Assembly (NCBI GenBank): GCA_034429475.1
Contig: DAOUGD010000110.1
Location: 1 to 64,000 of the forward strand
From: JAKQHY01 sp034429475
GTDB taxonomy: Bacteria > Chloroflexota > Anaerolineae > B4-G1 > SLSP01
Direction: 5' to 3'
DNA: 64,000 nucleotides
Shown: piece by piece, positions 32,963 through 42,236 of the stretch
Layout: every line of letters begins with the position of its first letter
How positions within the stretch are numbered: the first letter of the stretch is position 1
The notes under the pieces: model-generated
The model's database searches: none
Seen by the model: only the letters and a program-made list of their open reading frames with translations
Told to the model about the DNA's origin: nothing
Program-made: the position numbers and the translations under genes

Positions 32963-33897
32963 ACTATCCGATTATTGTCGAAAACTTGACCAAAAAATTC
33001 GGGGCCTTCACCGCTGTGGATGATGTGAGCTTCCAGGTGTCGCGCGGGGAGGTTTACGGCTGGCTGGGGCCGAACGGGGCCGGCAAGACGACGACGATCC
33101 GCATGTTGCTGGGCTTGCTCAAGCCCACGTCGGGTCACGCGCGCGTCCTGGGCCTTGATCCGGCCACGCAGACGAAGAAAATGCAGGCGCAGGTCGGCTA
33201 CATGTCGCAGTTGTTCACGCTGTACAGCGACCTGACCGCGCGCGAGAACATCCGCTTCTACGGGCGGGCCTACGGCCTCTCGCGGGAGCAGATGCGCCGG
33301 CGCGAGGTCGAAATCCTGACGATGGCCGGCCTGGTGGGGCGCGAGCGGGCGCTCACGGCGAATCTCTCCGGCGGCTGGAAGCAGCGGCTCGCGCTGGGCT
33401 GCGCCATCGTCCACGAGCCGCAGGTAGTGTTCCTGGACGAGCCGACGGCCGGCGTGGATCCCATCAGCCGGCGCGAGTTCTGGGATCTGATTTATGGGAT
33501 GGCAAAGAAAGGCGTCACAGTGCTCGTCACCACGCACTATATGGATGAGGCGGAACTCTGTCAGCGCGTCGGCTTCATCAGCCAGGGCAAACTCATCGCG
33601 CTGGACACGCCCGCGCAGTTGAAGGAAACGCAAATGCACGGCCACGTCCTCGAAATCAACAGCGACGCGCCGGATCGTGTGTTGCGCGTGCTCAAGGCGG
33701 CAGGCGAACAGGGGCAGATTCCCTTTGACGAGGTGGCCTTGTACGGCGCGCAAGTTCACGCCGTCGTGCCGGACGCGGAGACGTTCAAAGCGCCGGTGCG
33801 CGCCCTCTTGAGCGACGCCGGCATAGGCATTCATTCCATCGAGTGGATCGCTCCGACGTTGGAGGATGTGTTTATTTCGGCGGTGATGCGGAAGTAG
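32908..33897 (+). CDS. ABC transporter ATPase (YbhF C-half type)
   Basis: The frame is open from 32761, overlapping the previous gene; the ATG at 32908 gives 329 residues. The nucleotide-binding domain has Walker A GPNGAGKTTT, Q-loop YMSQLFTLYSDLT, signature LSGGWKQRLAL, Walker B VVFLDEPT and switch His in TTHYMDEAE. With the preceding ATPase it corresponds to the two halves of E. coli YbhF, here as separate genes. Unlike the first ATPase it keeps the switch His, so the pair may have one degenerate and one competent ATP site. The N-terminus up to about residue 20 (Ser/Gln/Leu-rich) is translated from CAGCACTCAGT words. Confidence 0.92.
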   Translation: MSNTQHSALSPQSSALSSDYPIIVENLTKKFGAFTAVDDVSFQVSRGEVYGWLGPNGAGKTTTIRMLLGLLKPTSGHARVLGLDPATQTKKMQAQVGYMSQLFTLYSDLTARENIRFYGRAYGLSREQMRRREVEILTMAGLVGRERALTANLSGGWKQRLALGCAIVHEPQVVFLDEPTAGVDPISRREFWDLIYGMAKKGVTVLVTTHYMDEAELCQRVGFISQGKLIALDTPAQLKETQMHGHVLEINSDAPDRVLRVLKAAGEQGQIPFDEVALYGAQVHAVVPDAETFKAPVRALLSDAGIGIHSIEWIAPTLEDVFISAVMRK

Positions 33898-33985
33898 AGA
33901 AGGGTAAAGAGAAATGGGTAATGGGTTAATGGGTAGCAGGCTCTTCTTACTCATTACCCTTTACTTCTTACCCATTTCCCAATTG
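33898..33985. repeat. GGGTAAAG / GGGTAATG array with inverted half
   Basis: GGGTAAAGAGAAATGGGTAA words (33903-33938) are answered by TTACTCATTACCCTTTAC words (33947-33980). The array starts at the ATPase stop and ends just before the next ribosome-binding site (GGGGGTGA). Confidence 0.85.
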
Positions 33986-33992
33986 GGGGTGA

Positions 33993-35438
33993 ATGATGAA
34001 TAAAAGAATGAGAGGACTATGGTTTCTGGGGGTACTGTTGCTCGTCGGTTGCCAGAGCGGGGTGATCGCCCAGCAGGGGCAGGCGACGCCGTTGCAGGCG
34101 TCCGGCGTCATCCAGGCGCAGGAGGCCACGATTGCCAGCGAGTTCGGCGGGCGAATTGCCCTGTTACCGGTGGCGGAAGCGGAGGGCGTGGCCGCCGGGC
34201 AGGTCGTGGCACAGTTCGACACGGCGCTGGTGGACGCGCAGATCGCAGTGGCGCAGGGCTACGTGGATACTGCCGAAGCCGGCCTGGTGCAGGCCAGAGC
34301 GGGCGCGCGTCCCGGTCAGATCGCCGTTGCCGAGGCGCAATTGGCGCAGGCCCAGGCGGGTCTGCTCGTCGCGCAGCGGGCGGTCAGCGACACGCAGGCG
34401 CTGGTGGAGAACCCGCAGGACATCAACCTGCAAATCGCCGTCACGCGCGCGCAGGTGGCGTCCGCCGAACACCAACTCGCGCAGGCGACCGCGGTCAAGG
34501 ACGCCATCGAAACGATCAAAAAGCCGGTGGATGAGGCTTACGCGGCGTTCAATGGCGGCGGGCGATACAAATTCAACGTAGGAGAGGGCGCGCTGGATGA
34601 CCTGGAGGATTTGCTGCCGGAGGATTTTCCTGATTTGCCGGACATCCCCATAGAAGTGCCCGATGGCGATTATTCTTATGGGGATTGGGATTTGCAAATT
34701 ACCGATGGAACTTACTCCCTGTCACGTTGGGTGAACGTCAGCTTCCCGTTGGAGGCGGCGCTGCTGCCCAACACCTGGTGGCAGTCGTGGGTCGGCGTCA
34801 ATGCGGCAGATGCCAAGTTGCAGGGCTTGAAGGCTAAACTCTCCAATCTCTACGCGCAACGCGCCAATCCCCAGGCGATGCAGACCAAAGCCGCCGAGGC
34901 GCGCGCTCTGGAAGCGCAACTCGCTGCGCAAGTCGCGCTGGCGCAGACGCAATTGGACGCTTACCGGGCCGGCGCCACCTCCGAACAAATTGCCGCCGTT
35001 GAGGCGCGGGTTGCCCAGGCGCACGCCGGCCTGACGTCCTTGCAGCAGCAGCGCGCGATGCTCTCGCTCACCACCCCCATCACCGGGGTGGTGGTGGATG
35101 TGATGGTCGTGCCCGGCGAGGTCGCCGCCGCCGGCGCGTCCTTGATGACTATCGCTGATTTGTCGGACATGACCCTGAAAGTCTACATCCCGGAGACGTA
35201 TCTGGGTCAGGTGTGGGTGGATCAGCCGGTACAGATCAGCGTCAACAGCTTCCCCGGTCAGGTTTTTGGCGGCCGCGTCATCCGCATTGCCGACAGCGCC
35301 GAATTCACGCCGCGCAACGTCGCCACGCAGGATGAACGCCAAAACCTCGTCTTCGCCGTCGAAATCCGCGTCTTCAATGAGACTGGTCAGCTCAAACCGG
35401 GGATGCCGGCGGACGTGGTGTTTGAAGGGGGTGAGTAA
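33993..35438 (+). CDS. Membrane-fusion lipoprotein (HlyD/YbhG-like)
   Basis: The 481-residue periplasmic adaptor begins with a signal peptide and the lipobox LLVGC. A biotinyl-lipoyl half (about 38-75) leads into a long alpha-hairpin with many QAQ and AEA heptads (about 80-180 and 290-355). It is broken by an acidic, aromatic insert near 195-265 (DDLEDLLPEDFPDLPDIP) that I do not know from other family members. The second lipoyl half and beta-barrel follow (VVVDVMVVPGEV, TPRNVATQDERQNLVFAV). It would link the ABC exporter to extracytoplasmic space. The second adaptor gene begins four bases after its stop. Confidence 0.88.
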   Translation: MMNKRMRGLWFLGVLLLVGCQSGVIAQQGQATPLQASGVIQAQEATIASEFGGRIALLPVAEAEGVAAGQVVAQFDTALVDAQIAVAQGYVDTAEAGLVQARAGARPGQIAVAEAQLAQAQAGLLVAQRAVSDTQALVENPQDINLQIAVTRAQVASAEHQLAQATAVKDAIETIKKPVDEAYAAFNGGGRYKFNVGEGALDDLEDLLPEDFPDLPDIPIEVPDGDYSYGDWDLQITDGTYSLSRWVNVSFPLEAALLPNTWWQSWVGVNAADAKLQGLKAKLSNLYAQRANPQAMQTKAAEARALEAQLAAQVALAQTQLDAYRAGATSEQIAAVEARVAQAHAGLTSLQQQRAMLSLTTPITGVVVDVMVVPGEVAAAGASLMTIADLSDMTLKVYIPETYLGQVWVDQPVQISVNSFPGQVFGGRVIRIADSAEFTPRNVATQDERQNLVFAVEIRVFNETGQLKPGMPADVVFEGGE

Positions 35439-35442
35439 GGTG

Positions 35443-36747
<1,305 letters not shown>

Positions 36748-36765
36748 CCCTGAACGAATAACTTT

Positions 36766-36790
36766 CCGTTGAATCCGTTCAATCCGTTGA
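36766..36790. repeat. CCGTTGAATCCGTTCAATCC word array
   Basis: Three AATCCGTT words lie between the adaptor gene and the TPR gene; the family also occurs at 10992-11034 and 22361-22385. Confidence 0.72.
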
Positions 36791-36812
36791 GACTATTTTT
36801 GGGGGAGTCACT

Positions 36813-37763
36813 ATGTTGAATGATCGTCGTGGGCGGGCGCGGACGCCGGCCGAACAGTTGCGCGAGGATTTGACGCAGCTTGAGAATCGGATTGGCAAAT
36901 TGGATTACGGGACGCGGGAGGAGGTGCTGGACATCCTACCGCTCTTTGATCACGCTTTTGCACTGTTGACGGACTTGCAGGCGCAGGAGACACCCTTCCC
37001 CGGCGAGCAGGCGCGCTTTGAGACGGTAATGGCGACTTTTAGAAGGAAAGCCAGGAAGTTTTTGCGCGTCATCGGCGGGGCGCCGGCGTTGGAGCGCGCG
37101 CGTCAGGCGCAGCCGCCCGATGCGGCGCGCTGGTGGTGGTTTGTGGACGAGTGGCAGGCGGAGCAGCAGCGAACGCAACGGCTGCGCACCTTGAAGCTTT
37201 GGGGAATCGCGGCGGCTGTGCTGGCCGTGTTGACTGTGCTGTATATGGTGTTTTTGCGCCCCGACAAGGCCACCCGCGAGCAGTTACGTCATCAGAATAC
37301 GGCGGAGAGTCTGGTCATGTCTGGGGACTACGCCAATGCGCTGACCGAGGTCAACGCGGCGCTGGCCGCCAAGCCGGATATGGAACTTTACGTCTTCAAA
37401 GGGGTGTTAGAGGAGCACTTGGGCCAGACCCAGGAGGCCGACCAATCCTTCAGCCGGGCGCAGGTTTTGGCGGAGAGTCAAGAGGCGTTTTTGCTGGCGC
37501 GTGCGCAGAAATACCTCTTGTTAGGGTGGGCCGACCGGGCTATGGCCGACGCCGACGCAGTTCTGGCCGAAAATGCCAAGTCAGCGTATGCGTATTTCTT
37601 CAAAGCGCAGGCTTACGAGTCACAAGACGCCCTGGCCGAGGCAGACAGCGCCTACACGAAAGCCAGCGAACTCGCTGCCGCCGCCGGTGAGACCGAACTG
37701 GAGGCCATCATCCGCGTGCAGCAGGCCTATCTGTTCCAGCGGATGCTTGCGCCAAAGCCCTGA
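36813..37763 (+). CDS. Membrane-anchored TPR protein
   Basis: The 316-residue protein has a charged cytoplasmic N-terminal half (about 1-128, helical, Gln/Glu-rich), one membrane segment (about 131-150: GIAAAVLAVLTVLYMVFL), and a C-terminal half of three to four TPR-like helix pairs (GDYANALTEVNAALAAKPD and similar). TPR domains mediate protein contacts. It lies 65 bases after the exporter operon on the same strand, with GGGGGAG before its ATG, so it may be co-transcribed and scaffold the exporter, but that is only positional inference. I do not recognise a named family. Confidence 0.75.
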   Translation: MLNDRRGRARTPAEQLREDLTQLENRIGKLDYGTREEVLDILPLFDHAFALLTDLQAQETPFPGEQARFETVMATFRRKARKFLRVIGGAPALERARQAQPPDAARWWWFVDEWQAEQQRTQRLRTLKLWGIAAAVLAVLTVLYMVFLRPDKATREQLRHQNTAESLVMSGDYANALTEVNAALAAKPDMELYVFKGVLEEHLGQTQEADQSFSRAQVLAESQEAFLLARAQKYLLLGWADRAMADADAVLAENAKSAYAYFFKAQAYESQDALAEADSAYTKASELAAAAGETELEAIIRVQQAYLFQRMLAPKP

Positions 37764-37767
37764 TGTT

Positions 37768-37895
37768 AAGTGCTGAGGACTGAGTGCTGAGGACTGAGGA
37801 TTGAGGGCTAGACGCTTTCGTAGTCCGCAATTCGTAATTCGTAATTCGCTTTCTCGCTGATTCGCTGATCCGCCGATCCGCTCACTCGCCACTCA
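37768..37895. repeat. Composite array between converging genes
   Basis: In order: GTGCTGAGGACTGA words, a short unique stretch, AATTCGTAATTCG words, CTGATTCGCTGATCCGCCGATCCGC words and CTCACTCGCCACTC. The methyltransferase stop (TGA, 37882-37884) lies inside the last word. The AATTCG plus GATCCGC order is the same as in the copA insert. Confidence 0.86.
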
Positions 37896-39063
37896 ACAGG
37901 GTTTCCAGGTAGGGCGTCACGCCCCAGTAGGCTTTGAGTTCAGCGTATTCGGCCTGGGCCTGGGGATTGGCTGGCGTGCCGGTCTTCACGGCGCGGATGA
38001 GCAGATTCTTGTCGGTATGTTCGGCGGAGATGAACTCGATCACGTCGGTGCGGTAGCCCTGGAGGCGCAACAGTTGGGCGCGGAAAGCGTCGGTCAGCAC
38101 GTCGCCGAGGCGGTCTTTGAGGATGCCGTGCCGCAGCACCAACTTGAAGGCCGGCGGCGCCGGCTGCGCGTCCATCTGCGCCTGCAAGTGATGGTGGCAG
38201 CACGGCGCGCTGAAGATCATCCAGCTCTGCCAGCGCACCGCCTGCGACAGCGCCTCGTCGGTGGCCGTGTCGCAGGCGTGGAGCGCGAGCACGATGTCCG
38301 GCGGCGTCTCCGGCTGGAAGTCGCGGATGCGCGTCGCGGCGAAGGTCAGGTCGGGCCAGCCGAGTGTCTGCGCCAGTTGGCCCTGTTTTGCCAGCAGGTC
38401 GGCTTTCAGATCAATGCCGACGACGTGGGCCGGACGCGCGAAGACGTGGTTGAACAGGTGGTAGACGGCAAAGGTTAGATGCGCGCTGCCGCAGCCGCAA
38501 TCCACGATGTGCAGCGGGCGGCCTTCCTCTTTGAGCGGTTCCTCAGTCTCGGCCACCAGCCGTAGAAACTCGTTGATCTGCCGGAATTTGCGCTGCCACT
38601 GCGCCCGAATCTTGCCCTCCGGCGTCATCATCCCGATGGCCTGTAAGAACGGGTCGGGGCGGTCGGCGGGGAGCAGGAAGGGCTTGGCGTGATCGTGCGT
38701 CAACGCGGGTGGGGCGGCGGACGCAACGGCCTGCTCATGGACAAAGACTTTCCCCTTTTTAGAGATGCGCACTTGGATCTCGGTGTGTGTTGTCTGGACG
38801 TGAATCTGGCTGAAAGGCAGCGCCAGCAATTCCTCCAGTTTGGCGACCACTTCATCCCCCGCATAGTTCTTCGTGATGTCCCGTTTCTCGTCGAAGTAGG
38901 AGACCTGCGTGACCCGCTGCCCCTTGAGTTCCACCGGGCGCACGATGACGCGCCGCCACGCCAACTCACGGCCGGCCTGTCGTCCGCTGAACGTGGCCTT
39001 GACGAAGGCGTCGGCGTCGCGCAGATAGGCTCTGAGACGTTGTAGGTAATCCTCTGGGGGCAT
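37882..39063 (-). CDS. SAM-dependent methyltransferase (Methyltransf_32-like)
   Basis: The frame is open to 39231, but the ATG at 39063 has AGGAA about ten bases upstream and gives 393 residues. The N-terminal 150 residues are a separate, poorly known domain (YLRDADAFVKATFSG). The C-terminal Rossmann methyltransferase has motif I VDCGCGSAHLTFAVYHLF, VVGIDLKADLL, and the later ALHACDTATDEAL and APCCHHHL. These last motifs are typical of the METTL25/GSTCD-like family, whose substrates are mostly unknown and may include rRNA or protein. It is the last gene of the minus-strand block and is followed by a repeat array. Confidence 0.82.
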   Translation of the reverse strand: MPPEDYLQRLRAYLRDADAFVKATFSGRQAGRELAWRRVIVRPVELKGQRVTQVSYFDEKRDITKNYAGDEVVAKLEELLALPFSQIHVQTTHTEIQVRISKKGKVFVHEQAVASAAPPALTHDHAKPFLLPADRPDPFLQAIGMMTPEGKIRAQWQRKFRQINEFLRLVAETEEPLKEEGRPLHIVDCGCGSAHLTFAVYHLFNHVFARPAHVVGIDLKADLLAKQGQLAQTLGWPDLTFAATRIRDFQPETPPDIVLALHACDTATDEALSQAVRWQSWMIFSAPCCHHHLQAQMDAQPAPPAFKLVLRHGILKDRLGDVLTDAFRAQLLRLQGYRTDVIEFISAEHTDKNLLIRAVKTGTPANPQAQAEYAELKAYWGVTPYLETLLSGE

Positions 39064-39085
39064 GGGAACTTTCCTATGAGTTTCT

Positions 39086-39162
39086 GTCAGCAGATTAAAC
39101 AGATTGAGCAGATTATGTCGTAAACTGTTCGGAAATCTGCTTAATCTGCTAAATCTGCTGAC
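39086..39162. repeat. CAGATTAAACAGATTGAG array with 29-base inverted arms
   Basis: Arms 39086-39114 and 39134-39162 are complementary at 26 of 29 positions. Each arm is three copies of AGCAGATTA. The structure lies between the beta-propeller stop codon and the methyltransferase ribosome-binding site. Confidence 0.9.
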
Positions 39163-39178
39163 GAAAAAGAGAGCATGA

Positions 39179-40105
39179 CTAACAATCTGTCGGCAGAACC
39201 AGCGACGCCACTTCGCCATGGCTTGTGCCAATGAGGAGGGACGCGCCCGGCGCCAACCCGGCGGGCGCGTGTGCGGTGGTCATATCCGTCAAGCCGGTGG
39301 GATGGTCGCGCCAGGTCTGCCCGGCGTCCCGCGAGAGCAGCAGCGTGTGATCCAGCAGCGCGAGGACGCGCGGCGTGGCAGGGAAATCCGGCGCGAGCAG
39401 CAGTCCGTTCACCGCGCCGTCGGTGGCCGTTACCTGCATCCAGGTCTGGCCCCGGTCGGTGGAGCGCCACACGCCCTGCGACTCGGTTCCGGCGAACAGC
39501 GTCCCATCTTGATCGTAGGCTGGCGACAGCGCCAGGCTCAACACCGGCTCGTAGCCGATAGGCAACGTGACTTCGCGCCAGGCGCGCCCGCCGTTCGTGC
39601 TGCGGAAGATGCCGCTCTCCACCCCGGCAAAGAGCGTCTCGTCCGCCGCAAAGTGGGGCGAGATCGCCAGCGTGAAGACGGCGAGGTCCAGCAGGCCGAA
39701 ATTCCACGCGGCCCATTGGTAGCCCCGATTGCCGGAGCGGAACGCGCCATCCTCCATCGTCCCGGCCAACAGCACGCCGTCGCGCCGGAAATCCGGCGAA
39801 AGCGCCAGCGTGGAGACGACCGGCGGCGGCGATCCCAATTCCACCGTGCGCCAGGTCTCGCCGTCGTCCAGGGAATACAGCACGCCGCCGGGGACGCCCG
39901 CAAAGACGGTGTGATCGGCGGCGAGATCCGGCGAGGTTACGACCGACGTGGTCGGCAGCGGTTGGGTGAGGGTGAGGGAGGCGTAGGCGGACTGCCATGA
40001 GCGGCCGCCGTCGGTGGAGCGATACAATCCCGACGCGCGGGCTGCAAAGCACACAGTTTCCGCGCAGTGAAGCGCATACACAACATCCTGGATAGTTTCA
40101 GACAT
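39179..40105 (-). CDS. BNR/Asp-box beta-propeller protein
   Basis: The ATG at 40105 has TGAGGT six bases upstream and is preferred to the one at 40117. The 308 residues contain about six propeller blades with Asp-box motifs: LYRSTDGGRSW, LYSLDDGETW, FRSGNRGYQW, FRSTNGGRAW, VWRSTDRGQTW and LLSRDAGQTW. Each is preceded by an SPDF or SPHF strand. No signal peptide or sialidase catalytic residues are evident, so it may be a cytoplasmic scaffold or a binding protein. Such repeats also occur in photosystem assembly factor YCF48-like proteins. Its place next to the GroEL-like gene suggests a helper role, unproven. Confidence 0.83.
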   Translation of the reverse strand: MSETIQDVVYALHCAETVCFAARASGLYRSTDGGRSWQSAYASLTLTQPLPTTSVVTSPDLAADHTVFAGVPGGVLYSLDDGETWRTVELGSPPPVVSTLALSPDFRRDGVLLAGTMEDGAFRSGNRGYQWAAWNFGLLDLAVFTLAISPHFAADETLFAGVESGIFRSTNGGRAWREVTLPIGYEPVLSLALSPAYDQDGTLFAGTESQGVWRSTDRGQTWMQVTATDGAVNGLLLAPDFPATPRVLALLDHTLLLSRDAGQTWRDHPTGLTDMTTAHAPAGLAPGASLLIGTSHGEVASLVLPTDC

Positions 40106-40156
40106 CGTTGACCTCAAGATTAAGGTGGTTTCGCAATGCTACGGGAAGAAATTCGG

Positions 40157-40223
40157 ACGCAGATTCACGCAGATTCACACAGATAATTCTAAAAAATCAG
40201 CGTTCATCTGCGTTCATCCGCGT
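40157..40223. repeat. ACGCAGATT inverted array after the GroEL-like gene
   Basis: Three ACGCAGATTC words (40157-40185) are answered by AATCAGCGTTCATCTGCGT words (40195-40223) across a short A-rich loop. It ends eight bases before the stop codon of the GroEL-like gene. It is one of three near-identical copies (others at 42151-42218 and 46468-46533). Confidence 0.9.
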
Positions 40224-40230
40224 CCCATAC

Positions 40231-41883
40231 TCAAGGTTTCCCTGTCAGCATAGCGTTGCCTGCGTCGCGGCGATGCACCATGACGTCGGTGGTCAGCGCC
40301 ATCGCGGCGGTGCTGATCGCGCTGTGGACGACGGCTTCCAACACGGCGGCCGCGTCGAAAATGCCGGCGTCGGCCATGGCGACAAGGCGCCCGGCGCGCA
40401 CGTCGTAGCCGTAGCCCGGCCCGGCGGCCTCGATTTCGGCGAGGATCGCGCCGGGTTCGAGAGCGGCGTTGTGCAGCAGGGTGCGCAGCGGCGCGTCGAG
40501 GGCGCTGCGCAGGATGTGCCCGGCGGCGCGGGCTTCCGGTTCGGCGGTGCCGGCAAAGTGGGCGCGCAAGCTCTCCCGGCAGGCGATGAGGGCCACGCCG
40601 CCGCCCGGCACGACGCCGTCGCGCAGCGCGCCGCGCATTGCGTCGGCAGTGCGCTGGGCAACTTCTTTGATGAAGTCCTGTTCGGGTTTGGTCAGCCCGG
40701 GGAGCCACAGGGTGGCCGAGCCGCCCATCAATTTGCCGATGCGCTCTTGAAGTTTGGTCCGCTCGCTTGCCTCGGCGCGCGCAAACCGGGCGCGCAGGTC
40801 GCTGATGTGCTGCCGCAGGGCGCGGGGATCGCCTTTGCCGCCCACGATGCTGACGAACTCGCGATCTACCCAGGCGCGGCGGGCGCGTCCGAGGTGCTCC
40901 GGGCGGAGGTGGCGCGGGGTGTCGCCAGCCGCTTTGAACAACGGGCGTCCCCCGGTCAACACGGCGATGTCCGTCAGCGCCGTGTGCTGATCGTCCGCCA
41001 TAGCGCCGGGCGTTTTCGCGCCGACGACTTCCAGTTTGAGGCGGCCTTTTTCGCGGTTGAGGGCCAGCAAAGCCAGCACGGGGTCGGATAGTTTGCTGGC
41101 GATGACGAGCAGCTTTTCAAATCCGGCGTTGACGGCGGTGATCAGCAGCGGCACCATGTCGTAGGGGTCTTCAATGGCGAGATCGGTGGCGATCACGGCC
41201 AGGTTTTCCAGGTCGGCGCGCTGTTGCTGGGGGTTGTTGATCATCGCGCGCGCGAGCAGCGCGCTGTCCCAATACATCCCCTCGACGTATTCGCGCTCCA
41301 GTTCGCGCCCGTTCGCGCTGCGCAATTCCAGCCGGCCGTACGCGCCGATGGTGTCGAAGATTTCGCCCAGCATTTTTGCCAGCGGCTCGTCGTAGCAAAT
41401 GGTATAGGCCAGGCGGGTCAGGGCGTCTTTCCCTTCCAGGTGACGGCGCAGCGTCGCCAACTCCGCCAGGATGACGCGCAGCCCCTCTTCGAGGTAGCCG
41501 CGCAGCCGCATCGCGTTGCCGCCCGCCGTCAGATAGCGGACGCCTTCGCGGTAGATGGCCTGGAAGAGCACGGCCGCGGTCGCCGTTCCATCGCCGACTT
41601 CCTCCTGCATCTGCCACAACATGTGACGGAGCAGCATCGCGCCCACGTCCTGGTCGCGGCCTTTGATTTCGATGATGCGCCGGGCAATTGTGCCGCCGCT
41701 GTCCAGCAATTCGGGCAATCGGCTGCTGTTGAGGCTGGTATCGTAGAGCGTGAGGCGCGGGAGCGGGCCTAACGTCGGCGCAATGGCGTTGACGAGTTGA
41801 TCAATGCCCTGCTGCCATGCCTGCGCTACTGCGGGTTGAAAAACGATGCCGGGTGGTTGCCATGCGGGTTTCTTTTTTGCCAT
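40231..41883 (-). CDS. Divergent GroEL/Cpn60-like protein
   Basis: The 550 residues align by eye with group I chaperonins along their length. Equatorial ATP-site motifs are kept in altered form: VGDGTATAAVL for the usual GDGTTTATVL, with the catalytic Asp kept, then EGVRYLTAGGNAM for EGxxxVAAGxNPM, and later GVVPGGGVAL. The apical domain and hinge are diverged (IASKLSDPVLALLALNREKG region). The C-terminus ends in AMLTGKP with no Gly/Met tail. No groES is adjacent. It is probably a specialised paralogue rather than the housekeeping chaperonin. It lies in the carbohydrate gene block but after a 353-base gap, so it may have its own promoter. Confidence 0.87.
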   Translation of the reverse strand: MAKKKPAWQPPGIVFQPAVAQAWQQGIDQLVNAIAPTLGPLPRLTLYDTSLNSSRLPELLDSGGTIARRIIEIKGRDQDVGAMLLRHMLWQMQEEVGDGTATAAVLFQAIYREGVRYLTAGGNAMRLRGYLEEGLRVILAELATLRRHLEGKDALTRLAYTICYDEPLAKMLGEIFDTIGAYGRLELRSANGRELEREYVEGMYWDSALLARAMINNPQQQRADLENLAVIATDLAIEDPYDMVPLLITAVNAGFEKLLVIASKLSDPVLALLALNREKGRLKLEVVGAKTPGAMADDQHTALTDIAVLTGGRPLFKAAGDTPRHLRPEHLGRARRAWVDREFVSIVGGKGDPRALRQHISDLRARFARAEASERTKLQERIGKLMGGSATLWLPGLTKPEQDFIKEVAQRTADAMRGALRDGVVPGGGVALIACRESLRAHFAGTAEPEARAAGHILRSALDAPLRTLLHNAALEPGAILAEIEAAGPGYGYDVRAGRLVAMADAGIFDAAAVLEAVVHSAISTAAMALTTDVMVHRRDAGNAMLTGKP

Positions 41884-41921
41884 GCGTGTGTCGTGTTCCT
41901 CCGAAAATAAGTCTCGTTTAT

Positions 41922-42008
41922 CCCGTCATTCTGAACGCTTTTTGTGAAGAATCTCTCTTCCACGAGAGGAGACCCTTCGCTCCACTTCGTTCCGCTCAGG
42001 GTGACGGG
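41922..42008. repeat. CCCGTCATTCTGA...CTCAGGGTGACGGG dispersed repeat
   Basis: The element has terminal inverted ends CCCGTCA/TGACGGG and internal pairing of CTTCCACGAGAGG-type sequence. Similar TCATTCTGA / CAGGGTGAC elements are common between genes in many bacterial genomes. A partial copy lies at 26825-26853. Confidence 0.75.
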
Positions 42009-42080
42009 CTAATTATGATAGATGAGATTTCCATTTTCTGGATTGTACCACAGATTTGCTCGCACTCCCTGGTAATAACC

Positions 42081-42130
42081 GGAACGCGGACATCTTGTCC
42101 GCATGGGTGCGGACGGGACGTCCGCGTTCC
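42081..42130. repeat. GGAACGCGGAC cruciform repeat
   Basis: Outer arms GGAACGCGGAC (42081-42091) and GTCCGCGTTCC (42120-42130) enclose an inner hairpin GTCCGC-ATGGGT-GCGGAC (42097-42114). The whole is a clean nested palindrome and looks like a REP-type element. Confidence 0.85.
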
Positions 42131-42150
42131 GTCGGTGCAAATATATCTGT

Positions 42151-42218
42151 ACGCAGATTTTCGCAGATTCACGCAGATTATTTTTTAAAAATCAGCGTTC
42201 ATCTGTGTTTATCTGCGT
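42151..42218. repeat. ACGCAGATT inverted array after the DUF5695-like gene
   Basis: Arms 42151-42179 and 42190-42218 around a T/A-rich loop. The second of three related copies, it ends about 18 bases before a minus-strand stop codon. Confidence 0.88.
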
Positions 42219-42236
42219 CCCACATCTTTTTCTGGT

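Larger units (their letters stand above)
41884..42236. other. 353-base intergenic region made of dispersed repeats
   Basis: Between the DUF5695-like and GroEL-like genes I see no coding frame. It holds three separate repeat types in a row (41922-42008, 42081-42130 and 42151-42218) and about 70 bases of unique, AT-richer sequence (42009-42077) that may contain the promoter of the GroEL-like gene; no clear promoter could be read. Confidence 0.7.

Noticed and set aside
41922..42130. Insertion sequence or MITE
   Set aside because: There are inverted ends, but no target-site duplication is visible and no transposase lies nearby; repeat elements of the REP type fit better.
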